This document shows positions 1 to 8,700 of a stretch of DNA of 64,000 nucleotides, in pieces. Made by a program: the position numbers and the translations under genes. Each line of letters opens with the position of its first letter. Position 1 is the stretch's first letter. The notes beneath the pieces were generated by a model, which did not search any database, was not told the origin of the DNA, and saw only the letters and a list, made by a program, of their open reading frames with translations. This stretch comes from JBEKCB01 sp052139675 (lineage in GTDB: Bacteria > Planctomycetota > Brocadiia > CAIUPP01), in assembly GCA_052139675.1 (NCBI GenBank), contig JBKQWE010000065.1, forward strand, positions 10,623 through 74,622, in the 5' to 3' direction.

Positions 1-979
1 GACGTGGAAGTGCGCCGTCGTCGGCATCCCGTACGGCGGAGCGAAGGGCGGCGTGATCTGCGATCCGAAGAAGATGTCCCTGAGCGAACTCGAACGCATG
101 ACCCGCCGCTACACCAGCGAAATCCTGCCGATCATCGGCCCGGAGCGCGACATCCCCGCGCCGGACGTCAACACCAACGCGCAGACCATGGCGTGGCTGA
201 TGGACACGTACAGCATGAACCTGGGCTACAGCGTGCCGGGCGTCACCACCGGCAAGCCGCTCTCGATCGGCGGATCGCTCGGCCGCAACGAGGCCACCGC
301 GCGCGGATGCCTGTTCGTCATCCAGGCCGCCTCGAAGCGATACGGCATCCCGCTGAGCGACCCGACCGCCGTCGTGCAGGGCTTCGGCAACGCCGGCGCC
401 ATCGCCGCCCGGCTGCTCAACGAAGTCGGCTTCACGATCCTGGCCGTCAACGACTCGCGCGGCGGCATCCTCAATCCCAAAGGGCTCGACCCGGTCGCCG
501 TCCTCAAGCACAAGCAGAAGACCGGCAGCGTCGTCGGTTTCCCTGGCAGCGCGAAGATCAGCACCGAGGAGTTGCTGACGACCCCGTGCGACGTGCTCAT
601 CCCCGCCGCGCTCGAAAACCAGATCACCGCGCCGATCGCGAAGAAGGTCAAGGCGCGGGTCATCGCCGAAGCCGCCAACGGCCCGACGACTCCCGACGCC
701 GACGCCATCCTCGAATCGCGCCACATCGCCGTCCTGCCCGATATCCTGGCCAATGCCGGCGGCGTCACCGTCAGCTACTTTGAGTGGGTGCAGAGCCTCC
801 AGTCCTATTTCTGGAGCGAGCGCGAGGTCAACCTGGAACTGCGCGACGTGATGCAGCGCGCCTATCACGACGTGCAGAAGCGCGCCGACCAGGAGAAGTG
901 CTCGCTGCGCCAGGCCGCGCTCTCGCTGGCCGTATCGCGCGTGGCCGAAGCGACGCGGATCCGCGGCATCTATCCGTAA
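1..979 (+). CDS. gdhA: Glutamate dehydrogenase (Glu/Leu/Phe/Val family), 5'-truncated by window edge
   Basis: Cytoplasmic enzyme of the Glu/Leu/Phe/Val dehydrogenase family, which deaminates glutamate to 2-oxoglutarate using NAD(P)+. The gene enters from outside the window; reading from base 2 gives TWKCAVVGIPYGGAKGGV, the family active-site signature with the catalytic lysine. About 325 residues are visible, and roughly 95 N-terminal residues of a usual 410-420 residue enzyme are missing. A Rossmann nucleotide-binding motif, VVQGFGNAGA, lies at about residues 124-133 of the visible part. The ATG at base 53 is internal to the protein and is not the start. The C-terminal helix region ending in RIRGIYP looks intact. 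Glutamate is the likely substrate because this is the commonest activity, but the sequence alone does not exclude leucine or phenylalanine. Confidence 0.93.
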   Translation, partial: TWKCAVVGIPYGGAKGGVICDPKKMSLSELERMTRRYTSEILPIIGPERDIPAPDVNTNAQTMAWLMDTYSMNLGYSVPGVTTGKPLSIGGSLGRNEATARGCLFVIQAASKRYGIPLSDPTAVVQGFGNAGAIAARLLNEVGFTILAVNDSRGGILNPKGLDPVAVLKHKQKTGSVVGFPGSAKISTEELLTTPCDVLIPAALENQITAPIAKKVKARVIAEAANGPTTPDADAILESRHIAVLPDILANAGGVTVSYFEWVQSLQSYFWSEREVNLELRDVMQRAYHDVQKRADQEKCSLRQAALSLAVSRVAEATRIRGIYP

Positions 980-1060
980 AGTTCGTCCGGATCTCCGGCG
1001 GCCGCGGGGCGCGAGTGGCGCGAAGAAGCGAATGCCGTTGCCAAGAAAGGGAGGCCCGCG

Positions 1061-1465
1061 TTGGATCAGCCGCCGCCGACGCTGCTGGCGCTCCTCATCT
1101 GCGATCAGGTCATCCAGGACGTGACGACGCGGAAGCACAGCCTGATCGGGCTGTTCAGCCGCATCTCGACGAAGGGCTTTCCCTGCACGCATCCGCAGTT
1201 GCAGGTCTTCATTTCGCTGACGGACGGCCACGGCAAGGGAGCGGGCCAGTTGCGGATCGTGCGCAAGGACGCGGAAGCGGAGGCGCCGCCTCAGGTGCAG
1301 CTTTCCGGCACGATCGAGTTCCCCAGCCCGCTGGCGGTGGTGGAGCTGGTCTTCAACATCGTGAACCTGCCGCTGCCCGCGCCGGGACGTTACTCCTGCG
1401 ACTTCTACTGCAACGGCGTCCTCTTGGGCAGCCGGCCGTTCGAAGCGGTGCAGGTGCAGGCGTAA
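1061..1465 (+). CDS. Small DUF6941-like protein of unknown function
   Basis: A 134-residue soluble protein beginning with TTG. The start is supported by a strong Shine-Dalgarno AAGGGAGG about 7 bases upstream. The N-terminus LLALLICDQVIQD followed by KHSLIGLF resembles the DUF6941 family, whose members typically open with a CDxV...SLIGIF pattern and form a small all-beta domain; this assignment is from memory of the family pattern and is moderately sure. There is no signal peptide or membrane segment. It lies 82 bases after the glutamate dehydrogenase gene on the same strand and may be cotranscribed with it, but no functional link is evident. The function of the family is unknown. Confidence 0.75.
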   Translation: MDQPPPTLLALLICDQVIQDVTTRKHSLIGLFSRISTKGFPCTHPQLQVFISLTDGHGKGAGQLRIVRKDAEAEAPPQVQLSGTIEFPSPLAVVELVFNIVNLPLPAPGRYSCDFYCNGVLLGSRPFEAVQVQA

Positions 1466-1481
1466 GGCGGCAGGCGCGGCC

Positions 1482-3800
1482 TCACTTATCCGGCGTCAAC
1501 TCCACGCTGAACTCGAAGCTCTTCCGGACGGACTCCGCCGACAGGGGCATTTTGATGTATTGCCCGCTGAGCCAGAGCGGGACCTGGTCGAGCGTGGCGT
1601 CGCTGCGGAGGCGGCCGTCCTGGCCGCCGAGAAGAACGAAGTAGTTCTCCTCCGGGCTCGAGAGGTCCATGACCGCGCGCGCGACGGCGCCGTAGGTGGC
1701 GGCATTCCTCCAGGCGGTCAGCGGGTGGGCGGTCTTCCAGAGCGTTTCATTCGCGCCGGCCGCCGGATAGTCCGCCAGGCGGTATTTCGTGCCGATGTAC
1801 GGGACCGTGCTGAAGAGATGCGCAATCTCAAGGCGGTGCATCACGCCCCAGTTGGCGAACAGCTTCGCGGATTCCGCCGCCTGGCCGACCGCGTCCCGGA
1901 GCAGGGCGCCTATCTCGGCGGGCTGGTCCAGGGGCGAAGGGTTCGGCGAAGGCCCGTCCGCCAGGTCGCTCTTGAGGAACTCGCGCGCGAAGGCGGACTT
2001 CAGGAGCATTTCCGCCATGGGCGGGTCGTAGCGCCGCGAGTAGTACGCGCCGGCGAAGTAATAGAGCAGCGTCTGGAACGCCACCGCGCCGGCCGATTCC
2101 GTATCGTAGCAGCCGTCCCAGGCGGCGAGGGCCGCCATGAACTGCGGGTGTCGGCGTTCGAGCTCGTCCCCCAAGCCACAGGCGGCGATGCGCCGCAGGA
2201 AGAGGTCGCGCAGCTCGAAGTCGGTGGCGGAATAAACGTCCGCCTGGACGGCCTTCACCTGGTCGAGCGACACTTTCCCCGCCGCGCCGAGCAGCGCGCC
2301 GGTCCGCACGACGCGGTCGTTCGGCGAGAAGAGCCAGCCAACCGGCGGATTCGACCGCGCCGGCAGGTTGTTGCACGAGGCCAGGAAGCCGGCCGGCGGA
2401 TTCCATCCCTGCGGCAGATCGCAAGGCCCCTTGAAACCCTGCCAGAGGCAGGCCGGATCAGCCGGGTTCAGGACCACGTCCTCCGGCGCCGCGTAGGGCC
2501 GGACCGGCGCGCGGACGGCCATGATCTGCCCGATGTCGCCCCGGTCGTCGGCGAACAGAACATTCATGCCGGGCACTCCGTAGTCGCGGAAGGCCTCGCG
2601 GAACTCGTCCCAGTTCCGCGCGCGGTTGGCCTTGAGGACCGCGGTAAATTCGTCGGTCGGCTCGTAGCCGACCCAGCGCAGCGCCAGCGGCGGACCGCGG
2701 TAGCCTTCCAGCGTCGGCGAGTCGCTGACGACCGGACCCAGGGGCGATTCGCGCACGGTGACTTTGCGGTCGAACCACCATCGCACGCGGATCGTCTCAC
2801 GCCGCGGCGTGATCGTCCCGGCCGGCTCGCCGGAGAGATCGTAGAGGTCGCTCGACGCCGCGCGCATGTTGGTGCCGCCCCACGCGACGTGCTCGTTGCG
2901 GCCGATGGCGACGAACGGGACGCCGGGGAACATCATGCCGACGGCGTGATACGAGGGCGAGCGGCAGCCGACGATGATCCAACTGTTCGGGATCATGATC
3001 GCGACGTGCGGATCGTTGGCGAGGATGGCGCCGCCGGTGGCGCTGCGTCCGCCGGAGACGGCCAGCGCGTTGCTGCCCGACCGGCTCAAGCCGCCGAGCA
3101 TGCCGGAGAGCGACGCCGTCGCGCCCGGTCCCGCGAACGAGGGCAGCGAGGCGGCGCCGGCGGCGCGGAATCTCTCGAAGACCTCGCGGTAGTACGGCTT
3201 CCCGCGGATCGGCAGCAGCAGGAACTCGGTGATCCAGTTGACGTCCACGCCGGCGAAACGCTCCATGGTGATGATGTCCTGCGGCGTCCAGCGCTCGCGG
3301 CGGAGGCCCATTACCTTGAATTCGAGCGGCAGTTCGCGCAGGCGGCCCTGGTAGAAGTTGACGCCGCGGACGAACTCGTCGAGCCAGAGCCGGGTTTCCG
3401 GCGGCATCGCGCGGTAGATTTCGGCGGAGGCGCGGCCGACGTTCAGGATGCGGAGCGAATAGTCCAGCGAGACCGCGGACGGGCCGAGCATCTCCGCGAG
3501 ACGGCCCTGGGAAATGTGGCGCATCATCTCCATCTGCCCCAGCCGCAGATGAGCGTGCACCATGCCGAGGACGAACGCCAGGTCGTCGTCGCGCTGCGCC
3601 TCGATGAACGGGATCAGGTGCGAATCCCAGTAGAGCCGGACCGGCTCGCGGATGGGAAGACGGCCGGCCGGGAAGGCTTGCACGCGCTCGGCGACGGTGC
3701 ACTTCTCCGGCAACGGGCTGAAGAAGCCGCAGCCCGCCGTCGCTAGAAAAGCCGCGACGAGCGCCGGCAGAACGACGAGTCCTGGTCTGAGGCCGCCCAA
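1482..3800 (-). CDS. Penicillin-acylase-family (Ntn hydrolase) lipoprotein
   Basis: Predicted exported Ntn-hydrolase of the penicillin amidase (S45) family, which includes beta-lactam acylases and acyl-homoserine-lactone acylases. The 772-residue precursor starts with TTG and has a lipoprotein-type leader ending LATAGC at about residue 24. Family members self-cleave to expose an N-terminal serine on the beta chain; here the motif SGSNALAVSGG places that serine at about residue 243, and it is followed by the expected ILANDPH segment. The gene follows the outer-membrane efflux gene on the minus strand after only 32 bases made of TTGGAA-like words, so it is probably the last gene of the metal-efflux operon. 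The substrate cannot be inferred. The start is uncertain because no Shine-Dalgarno is visible upstream of the TTG. Confidence 0.88.
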   Translation of the reverse strand: MGGLRPGLVVLPALVAAFLATAGCGFFSPLPEKCTVAERVQAFPAGRLPIREPVRLYWDSHLIPFIEAQRDDDLAFVLGMVHAHLRLGQMEMMRHISQGRLAEMLGPSAVSLDYSLRILNVGRASAEIYRAMPPETRLWLDEFVRGVNFYQGRLRELPLEFKVMGLRRERWTPQDIITMERFAGVDVNWITEFLLLPIRGKPYYREVFERFRAAGAASLPSFAGPGATASLSGMLGGLSRSGSNALAVSGGRSATGGAILANDPHVAIMIPNSWIIVGCRSPSYHAVGMMFPGVPFVAIGRNEHVAWGGTNMRAASSDLYDLSGEPAGTITPRRETIRVRWWFDRKVTVRESPLGPVVSDSPTLEGYRGPPLALRWVGYEPTDEFTAVLKANRARNWDEFREAFRDYGVPGMNVLFADDRGDIGQIMAVRAPVRPYAAPEDVVLNPADPACLWQGFKGPCDLPQGWNPPAGFLASCNNLPARSNPPVGWLFSPNDRVVRTGALLGAAGKVSLDQVKAVQADVYSATDFELRDLFLRRIAACGLGDELERRHPQFMAALAAWDGCYDTESAGAVAFQTLLYYFAGAYYSRRYDPPMAEMLLKSAFAREFLKSDLADGPSPNPSPLDQPAEIGALLRDAVGQAAESAKLFANWGVMHRLEIAHLFSTVPYIGTKYRLADYPAAGANETLWKTAHPLTAWRNAATYGAVARAVMDLSSPEENYFVLLGGQDGRLRSDATLDQVPLWLSGQYIKMPLSAESVRKSFEFSVELTPDK

Positions 3801-3830
3801 TTGGAAATTGGAATTTGGAACTTGGATATT
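3799..3830. repeat. Word repeat (TTGGAA type) between acylase and efflux genes
   Basis: Four imperfect copies of a TTGGAA(A/T)T word fill the gap between the two minus-strand genes. It belongs to the class of intergenic word repeats seen throughout the window, but here only one arm is present. Confidence 0.6.
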
Positions 3831-3832
3831 CC

Positions 3833-5185
3833 TTACTCAGCCGACCCCGGCTTCATCGCTTCCGCGTCCACGTCGGACCAGGACTCGATGGCCAGGAGGG
3901 CCTTGTCGCGCTCGACGAGCAGTTGAGCGGTGACCAGCCGCGCGTTGAGCAGTTCGCGTTCGGCCTCGACGAGGTCCGCAAACGGGATCGCTCCGGTCGA
4001 ATAGGAGTTCTGGGCCAGCTCGATCATCTGCCGCGCGCGCGGGATGATGGTCTCCTCGAACAGCTTGATCTGGCGGTCGTCGTTGCGCAGGGCATAGAGG
4101 TTGAGCACGAAACTGGCGGCGAGGTCGCGCTCGTACTGCGTGCGCGCGGCGGCGGCGGCCTGGAGGTTGGCGCGCGCTTCCTCGATGCCGGCGCGGATCG
4201 CCTCCAGGCGCGTGGGCAGCACGAGCATGCCGCCGAGCGTCTGCGCGACGCTGCCGGTGACGCTGAGCGACAGGCCGAAGTCCGGGAGATACGCCTGCTT
4301 GGCCAGCGCCAGCGCCTCCTTTTTGCCGGCGACCTCGGCCGCGAGCGCCTGCAGCGCCGGGCTGCGCTCCGAGCCGAGGCGGATCAGGTCCGCGTCGGAC
4401 ACCGGCAGCGGCCGCAGGGCCGGCAGGCTCGTCGGGAGCGGCACGGGGTCGGTCGCGGGACGTCCGAGCAGCGCGTTGAGCCTCGCGTCGGCCCCGGCGA
4501 CCTGCGTGCGCAGATTGGCCAGGTCGTTCTCGGCCATGTCGAGCGAGGTCTGGGCCTTGAGGATGTCCGGCTGTCCGCCGCCGGTCTGCGCGCGCACCGC
4601 GGCCAGGCGGACCATCAGGCGGAGGAGTTCCACGTCGGCCGCGCGGAGGCGGATCGTCTCGGCGAGCAGCGCCAGGTCGTCACAGGCGGAGAGCACGCGG
4701 AACTGGAGAAGGAACTTGGCGGCCTCGAAGCGCAGCCCCGCCGCGCGCGCCTCCTGGAGCGCCTTCCGGCCGGCGATGGAGAGCTTGGTCGGGAACGGAA
4801 TGTCGCTCATCGGATCGTTGCTGAGGCCCAGCGTGGTGCGATCCCACAGCTTCTGTTTGCCGCCGCTGAACAGGACGCTGAACGGGATCGCGACGTTGGG
4901 GAAGCTGGAATCCTGCGGCACGCGCTCGATGGCGGCGCGCCATTCCCAGTAGCGCCGGTGGAGATCGGCGTTGCGGAGAAAGGCGAAACGCAGATACTCC
5001 TCCGGCGTCGGGTTCTCCGGCAGAATCGGCAGAACGACCGTATCGGTGAACGGACGGCCCTCCTCGGCGGCGCGCTGCCGTTCGGCATCCTCGCCCGCCG
5101 GGCGCAGGGCGCAGCCCGCCAAGGCGAGCAAGCCGGCCAGCGCGATCAGCGCCATCGGAAATAGAACTCGTCTGAAAGCATTCAT
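3833..5185 (-). CDS. cusC: Outer membrane efflux lipoprotein, TolC/CusC family
   Basis: Outer-membrane channel of a tripartite RND efflux pump, the likely exit duct for the adjacent CusA/CusB proteins. The 450-residue precursor begins MNAFRRVLF and has a lipoprotein leader ending LLALAGC at about residue 25. The rest is long amphipathic helices with two OEP-type repeats (roughly residues 60-250 and 255-440), including the conserved NLRTQVAGADARLNALLG stretch typical of TolC-like coiled coils. It lies directly downstream of cusA on the minus strand, after a 95-base gap occupied by a GAGGAC-word hairpin. Assignment to heavy-metal rather than drug efflux comes from the neighbours, not from the sequence of this subunit. 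Confidence 0.85.
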   Translation of the reverse strand: MNAFRRVLFPMALIALAGLLALAGCALRPAGEDAERQRAAEEGRPFTDTVVLPILPENPTPEEYLRFAFLRNADLHRRYWEWRAAIERVPQDSSFPNVAIPFSVLFSGGKQKLWDRTTLGLSNDPMSDIPFPTKLSIAGRKALQEARAAGLRFEAAKFLLQFRVLSACDDLALLAETIRLRAADVELLRLMVRLAAVRAQTGGGQPDILKAQTSLDMAENDLANLRTQVAGADARLNALLGRPATDPVPLPTSLPALRPLPVSDADLIRLGSERSPALQALAAEVAGKKEALALAKQAYLPDFGLSLSVTGSVAQTLGGMLVLPTRLEAIRAGIEEARANLQAAAAARTQYERDLAASFVLNLYALRNDDRQIKLFEETIIPRARQMIELAQNSYSTGAIPFADLVEAERELLNARLVTAQLLVERDKALLAIESWSDVDAEAMKPGSAE

Positions 5186-5232
5186 GGATTCTTGGCCTCA
5201 GCCCCGAGTGTATCATATCCCGGCGACGCTCG

Positions 5233-5328
5233 CATCGTCCTCGTCCTCGTCGTCGTCCTCGTCCTCGAACTCGAACTAAACTAACGAACGGCCGAGGACG
5301 ACGACGAGGCCGAGGACGAGGACGATTG
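5233..5328. repeat. GAGGAC-word inverted repeat overlapping the cusA 3' end
   Basis: Left arm (about 5233-5268) repeats CGTCCT/CGTC words; the right arm (about 5292-5328) is the matching GAGGACGA array, so the two can pair over more than 30 bases. The right arm lies inside the cusA reading frame and encodes its serine-rich tail. Related GAGGAC-word pairs occur at 8591-8671 and 49490-49645. Confidence 0.85.
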
Positions 5329-8300
5329 TACAACGCCGCGCCGCATCTCAAACCGCCACTTCCATATCGTGTACGCCGCCGGATAGACCAGCAGCTCGAG
5401 GATGAAGCTCGTGGCCAGCCCGCCGACGAGGGGCGCGGCGACGCGCTTCATCATGTCCGCGCCGGTGCCGGCGGACCACATGATCGGCAGCAGGCCGACC
5501 ATCGCGGCGCAGACCGTCATCATCTTCGGCCGGATGCGCTTGACCGCTCCATAAACGACCGCCTCGGTCAGGTCCTCGAAGCTCTTCATCTTTCCCTGGC
5601 GCACGCGCTCGTGGTAGGAAAGGTCCAGGAAGAGGAGCATGAAGACGCCGGTCTCCGCGTCCAGCCCCATGAGCGCGATCAGGCCCACCCAGACCGCTAT
5701 CGAGACATTGTAGCCCAGCACGTACAGCAGCCCGATGGCGCCGATGGCCGAGAACGGCACGGCCAGCATGACGAGCAGCGCCTTGAAGAGCGACTTCGTG
5801 TTCATGCAGAGCAGCATGAAGATCAGGAAGAGCGTGATCGGGACGACGATCCACATGCGCTGCCTGACGCGCAGCATGCTCTCGTACTGGCCGCTCCACT
5901 GGAGCGAATAGCCCGCCGGCGGATGCACCTCGCGGTCCACTACGGCCTTGATGCGGCCGACGAAGCCGCCGATGTCGCTCTCGGCGGTGTCCACGGTGAC
6001 GTAGGCGGCGAGCATGCCGTTCTCGTCGCGGATCATTCCGGGCCCCTGGACGATCCGCAGGTCCGCGAGTTCCTCGAGCGGGACCTGCGCGCCCGAGGGC
6101 GTCGGGACCAGGACGCGGCGCAGCGCGGGCAGGTCGTCGCGCAGCTCGCGCGCGTAACGGACGTTCACGCCGTAGCGCTCGCGGCCCTCGACGGTGGTCG
6201 TCACCGTCTCGCCGCCGATGGCGGAGGTGATCACCATCTCGGCGTCGGCGATGGAAAGCCCATACCGCGCCAGCCGGTCGCGCCGCAGATCGAAATCGAG
6301 GAAGAAACCGCTCGCCGCGCGCTCGGCGTAGACGCTGCGGACGCCCGGCTGGTCCTTGAGGACCGATTCGATCCGCGTGCCGAGGTCCTCGATCTGCTTC
6401 AGGTCGCCGCCGAAAATCTTGATCCCGACCGGCGTGCGGATGCCGGTGCTGAGCATGCCGATGCGCGTGATGATCGGCATCGTCCAGTCGTTGGCGGCGC
6501 CGGGGAACTGCATCCGCGCGTCCAGGTCCGCGATCAGGTCGTCCTTGCTGATATGGTCCGGCCAGACCGCGCGGAACGGCGCCTGCATCCACCGCGGCCA
6601 GTTCGAGTACCAGCGCTCCTTGTGCCGCCACTGCGCGGGCGGCTTGAGCAGGATCGTCGTCTCCATCATCGAGAACGGCGCCGGGTCGGTCGAGGTCTCG
6701 GCGCGGCCGGCCTTGCCGAAGACGCGGTCCACTTCCGGGACCGTCATCAGCACCTGGTCCATCCGCTGCATCAGCCGCTGCGCCTCCGTCACCGAGAGGC
6801 CCGGCAGCGTCGTCGGCATGTAGAGCAGGTCGCCTTCCCAGAGCGGCGGCATGAACTCGCTGCCGAGGCTGAGATAGACCGGGATCGTCAGCAGCACGAG
6901 CAGGACGGCGACGATCACAGTCGCGACACGGTGCCGGATGACGAAGCGGCAGGGGCCTTCGTACAGGCGGAAGAGGACGCGGCTGACCGGGTGCTTCTCC
7001 TCGCGATAGTATCGCCCGACGGCGACCTGGTTGAAGATCCACGACAGCCATTTCGGCCGGAAATGGACCCAGTCCATCCGCGCGAAGAGCATCCGCACCG
7101 CCGGGTCGAGCGTGACCGCTAGCAGCGCGGCGATGGCCATCGTGAAGGTCTTCGTGTAGGCCAGCGGCTTGAAGAGCCGGCCTTCCTGGTCCTCGAGCGC
7201 GAAGATCGGGATGAACGCCACCGCGATCACCAGCAGCGAGAAGAACACCGACGGGCCGACCTCCTTGAGGGCGCGGAGGCGCACTTCGTGAAAATCGCCG
7301 ACGCGCCCGCCTTCCTGCCAGAGCTCCAGTTTCTTGTACGCGTTCTCGACCTCGACGATGGCGCCATCCACCAGGACGCCGATCGAGATGGCGATGCCGG
7401 CCAGCGACATGATGTTCGCCGTCACGCCGAGCAGGTACATCGGGATGAACGCCAGCAGCGCCGCGATCGGGATCGTGACGATCGGCACGATCGCCGACGG
7501 GACGTGCCAGAGGAAGATGAGGATGACCGCGCTGACGATGATCAGCGCGGCGATCAGCTCGTCGGTGAGCGTCGAGATGGACTCGCGGATCAGCCGGGAG
7601 CGGTCGTACGTCGGCACGATCTCGACGCCGGGCGGCAGCGAGGCCCGGATCTCCTCGAACCTGGCCTTCACGCGCTGGATGACGGACAGGGCGTTCTCGC
7701 CGCTGCGCATGACCACGATCCCGCCGACCGTGTCGCCCTGGCCGTCGAGGTCGGCCACGCCGCGGCGGATGTCCGGCCCGAGCGCCACGCGGCCGAGGTC
7801 CTTCACCAGGATCGGCACGCCTTCCGGCGACGCGCCGACGGCGATCTCCTCGATGTCCTTCACCGATTTGGCGTAGCCGCGCCCGCGCACCATGTACTCC
7901 GCGCCGGACATCTCCACCAGCCGTCCGCCCACGTCATTGTTCCCCGTGCGAATGGCCTCCACCACTTTCGAGATGGGGATGCGATACGCCTGGAGCGCGA
8001 CCGGATCGAGATTCACCTGGTACTGTTTCTGGAATCCGCCGATCGAGGCGACCTCGGCGACGCCCGGCACGCTCTGGAGCCAGTACCGCAGGTACCAGTC
8101 CTGGAACGAGCGCAACTGCGCCAGGTTGTTCCGGCCGCTGCGGTCCACGACCGCGTATTCGTAAACCCATCCGACGGAGGTCGCGTCCGGGCCGAGCTCC
8201 GTGCGCACGCCCTCCGGCAGCCGCGGCTGGATCTTGCTGAGGTATTCGAGCGTCCGGCTGCGCGCCCAGTACAGGTCCGTGCCGTCCTGGAAAATGACGT

Positions 8301-8577
8301 AGACGTACGAGAACCCGAAATCGGAGAACCCGCGGATGGCCTTGACGCGCGGCGTGCCGAGCATCGCCGATACGATCGGGTACGTCACCTGGTCCTCGAT
8401 CACGTCCGGGCTGCGGTCCCAGCGCGAGTAGATGATGACCTGCGTATCCGAGAGGTCCGGGATCGCGTCGAGCGGGATGCGCCGCAGACAGTAAACCCCC
8501 AGCACCACCGCCGCCGCCGTCACGACGATGACGAAGAACTTGTTCCGCGCGCAGAAATCTATGATGCGGCCAACCAT
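5281..8577 (-). CDS. cusA: Heavy-metal RND efflux pump, CusA/CzcA family
   Basis: Inner-membrane proton-driven exporter of the heavy-metal RND subclass, taking copper or silver (or divalent metals) to the CusB/CusC channel. The protein is 1098 residues, within about 5% of E. coli CusA. It begins MVGRIIDFCARNKFFV at 8577; an upstream in-frame GTG or similar would add only repeat-encoded acidic residues and is rejected. AAAGGCAAG precedes this ATG. The fourth transmembrane segment carries SIGVLVDGAIVEVENAYK with the charged residues used for proton relay. Two RND repeats with large periplasmic loops are visible. Oddly, the C-terminus ends in a serine-rich tail (SSSSSASSSSSAVR) translated from a GAGGAC-word repeat. 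It forms a cusB-cusA-cusC operon. Copper/silver is the best guess because CusB carries a Met-rich tail and a heavy-metal-binding domain. Confidence 0.94.
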   Translation of the reverse strand: MVGRIIDFCARNKFFVIVVTAAAVVLGVYCLRRIPLDAIPDLSDTQVIIYSRWDRSPDVIEDQVTYPIVSAMLGTPRVKAIRGFSDFGFSYVYVIFQDGTDLYWARSRTLEYLSKIQPRLPEGVRTELGPDATSVGWVYEYAVVDRSGRNNLAQLRSFQDWYLRYWLQSVPGVAEVASIGGFQKQYQVNLDPVALQAYRIPISKVVEAIRTGNNDVGGRLVEMSGAEYMVRGRGYAKSVKDIEEIAVGASPEGVPILVKDLGRVALGPDIRRGVADLDGQGDTVGGIVVMRSGENALSVIQRVKARFEEIRASLPPGVEIVPTYDRSRLIRESISTLTDELIAALIIVSAVILIFLWHVPSAIVPIVTIPIAALLAFIPMYLLGVTANIMSLAGIAISIGVLVDGAIVEVENAYKKLELWQEGGRVGDFHEVRLRALKEVGPSVFFSLLVIAVAFIPIFALEDQEGRLFKPLAYTKTFTMAIAALLAVTLDPAVRMLFARMDWVHFRPKWLSWIFNQVAVGRYYREEKHPVSRVLFRLYEGPCRFVIRHRVATVIVAVLLVLLTIPVYLSLGSEFMPPLWEGDLLYMPTTLPGLSVTEAQRLMQRMDQVLMTVPEVDRVFGKAGRAETSTDPAPFSMMETTILLKPPAQWRHKERWYSNWPRWMQAPFRAVWPDHISKDDLIADLDARMQFPGAANDWTMPIITRIGMLSTGIRTPVGIKIFGGDLKQIEDLGTRIESVLKDQPGVRSVYAERAASGFFLDFDLRRDRLARYGLSIADAEMVITSAIGGETVTTTVEGRERYGVNVRYARELRDDLPALRRVLVPTPSGAQVPLEELADLRIVQGPGMIRDENGMLAAYVTVDTAESDIGGFVGRIKAVVDREVHPPAGYSLQWSGQYESMLRVRQRMWIVVPITLFLIFMLLCMNTKSLFKALLVMLAVPFSAIGAIGLLYVLGYNVSIAVWVGLIALMGLDAETGVFMLLFLDLSYHERVRQGKMKSFEDLTEAVVYGAVKRIRPKMMTVCAAMVGLLPIMWSAGTGADMMKRVAAPLVGGLATSFILELLVYPAAYTIWKWRFEMRRGVVQSSSSSASSSSSAVR

Positions 8578-8590
8578 GATCTTGCCTTTA

Positions 8591-8671
8591 TCGTCCTCGT
8601 CCTCGTCGTCGTCCTCGTCCTCGAACTGCCGTTTTACACGACCGAGGACTAGATCGAGGACGAGGACGATT
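8591..8671. repeat. GAGGAC-word inverted repeat upstream of cusA
   Basis: Left arm (8591-8624) of CGTCCT words and right arm (8642-8671) of GAGGACGA words flank a short loop. It fills most of the gap between cusB and cusA, ending 13 bases before the cusA start codon, and is nearly identical in wording to the pair at the cusA 3' end. Confidence 0.85.
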
Positions 8672-8700
8672 GGCGCCAATGCGCCTTCCGTCGTCCTCGC

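Noticed and set aside
1560..3746. 728-residue plus-strand ORF opposite the acylase gene
   Set aside because: Arg/Val/Gly-rich antisense shadow; the minus-strand frame has a signal peptide and full Ntn-hydrolase motifs.
5326..8652. Long plus-strand ORFs (5326-7122, 7288-8652) opposite cusA
   Set aside because: His/Arg/Asp-rich shadow frames; the RND pump on the minus strand is unambiguous.
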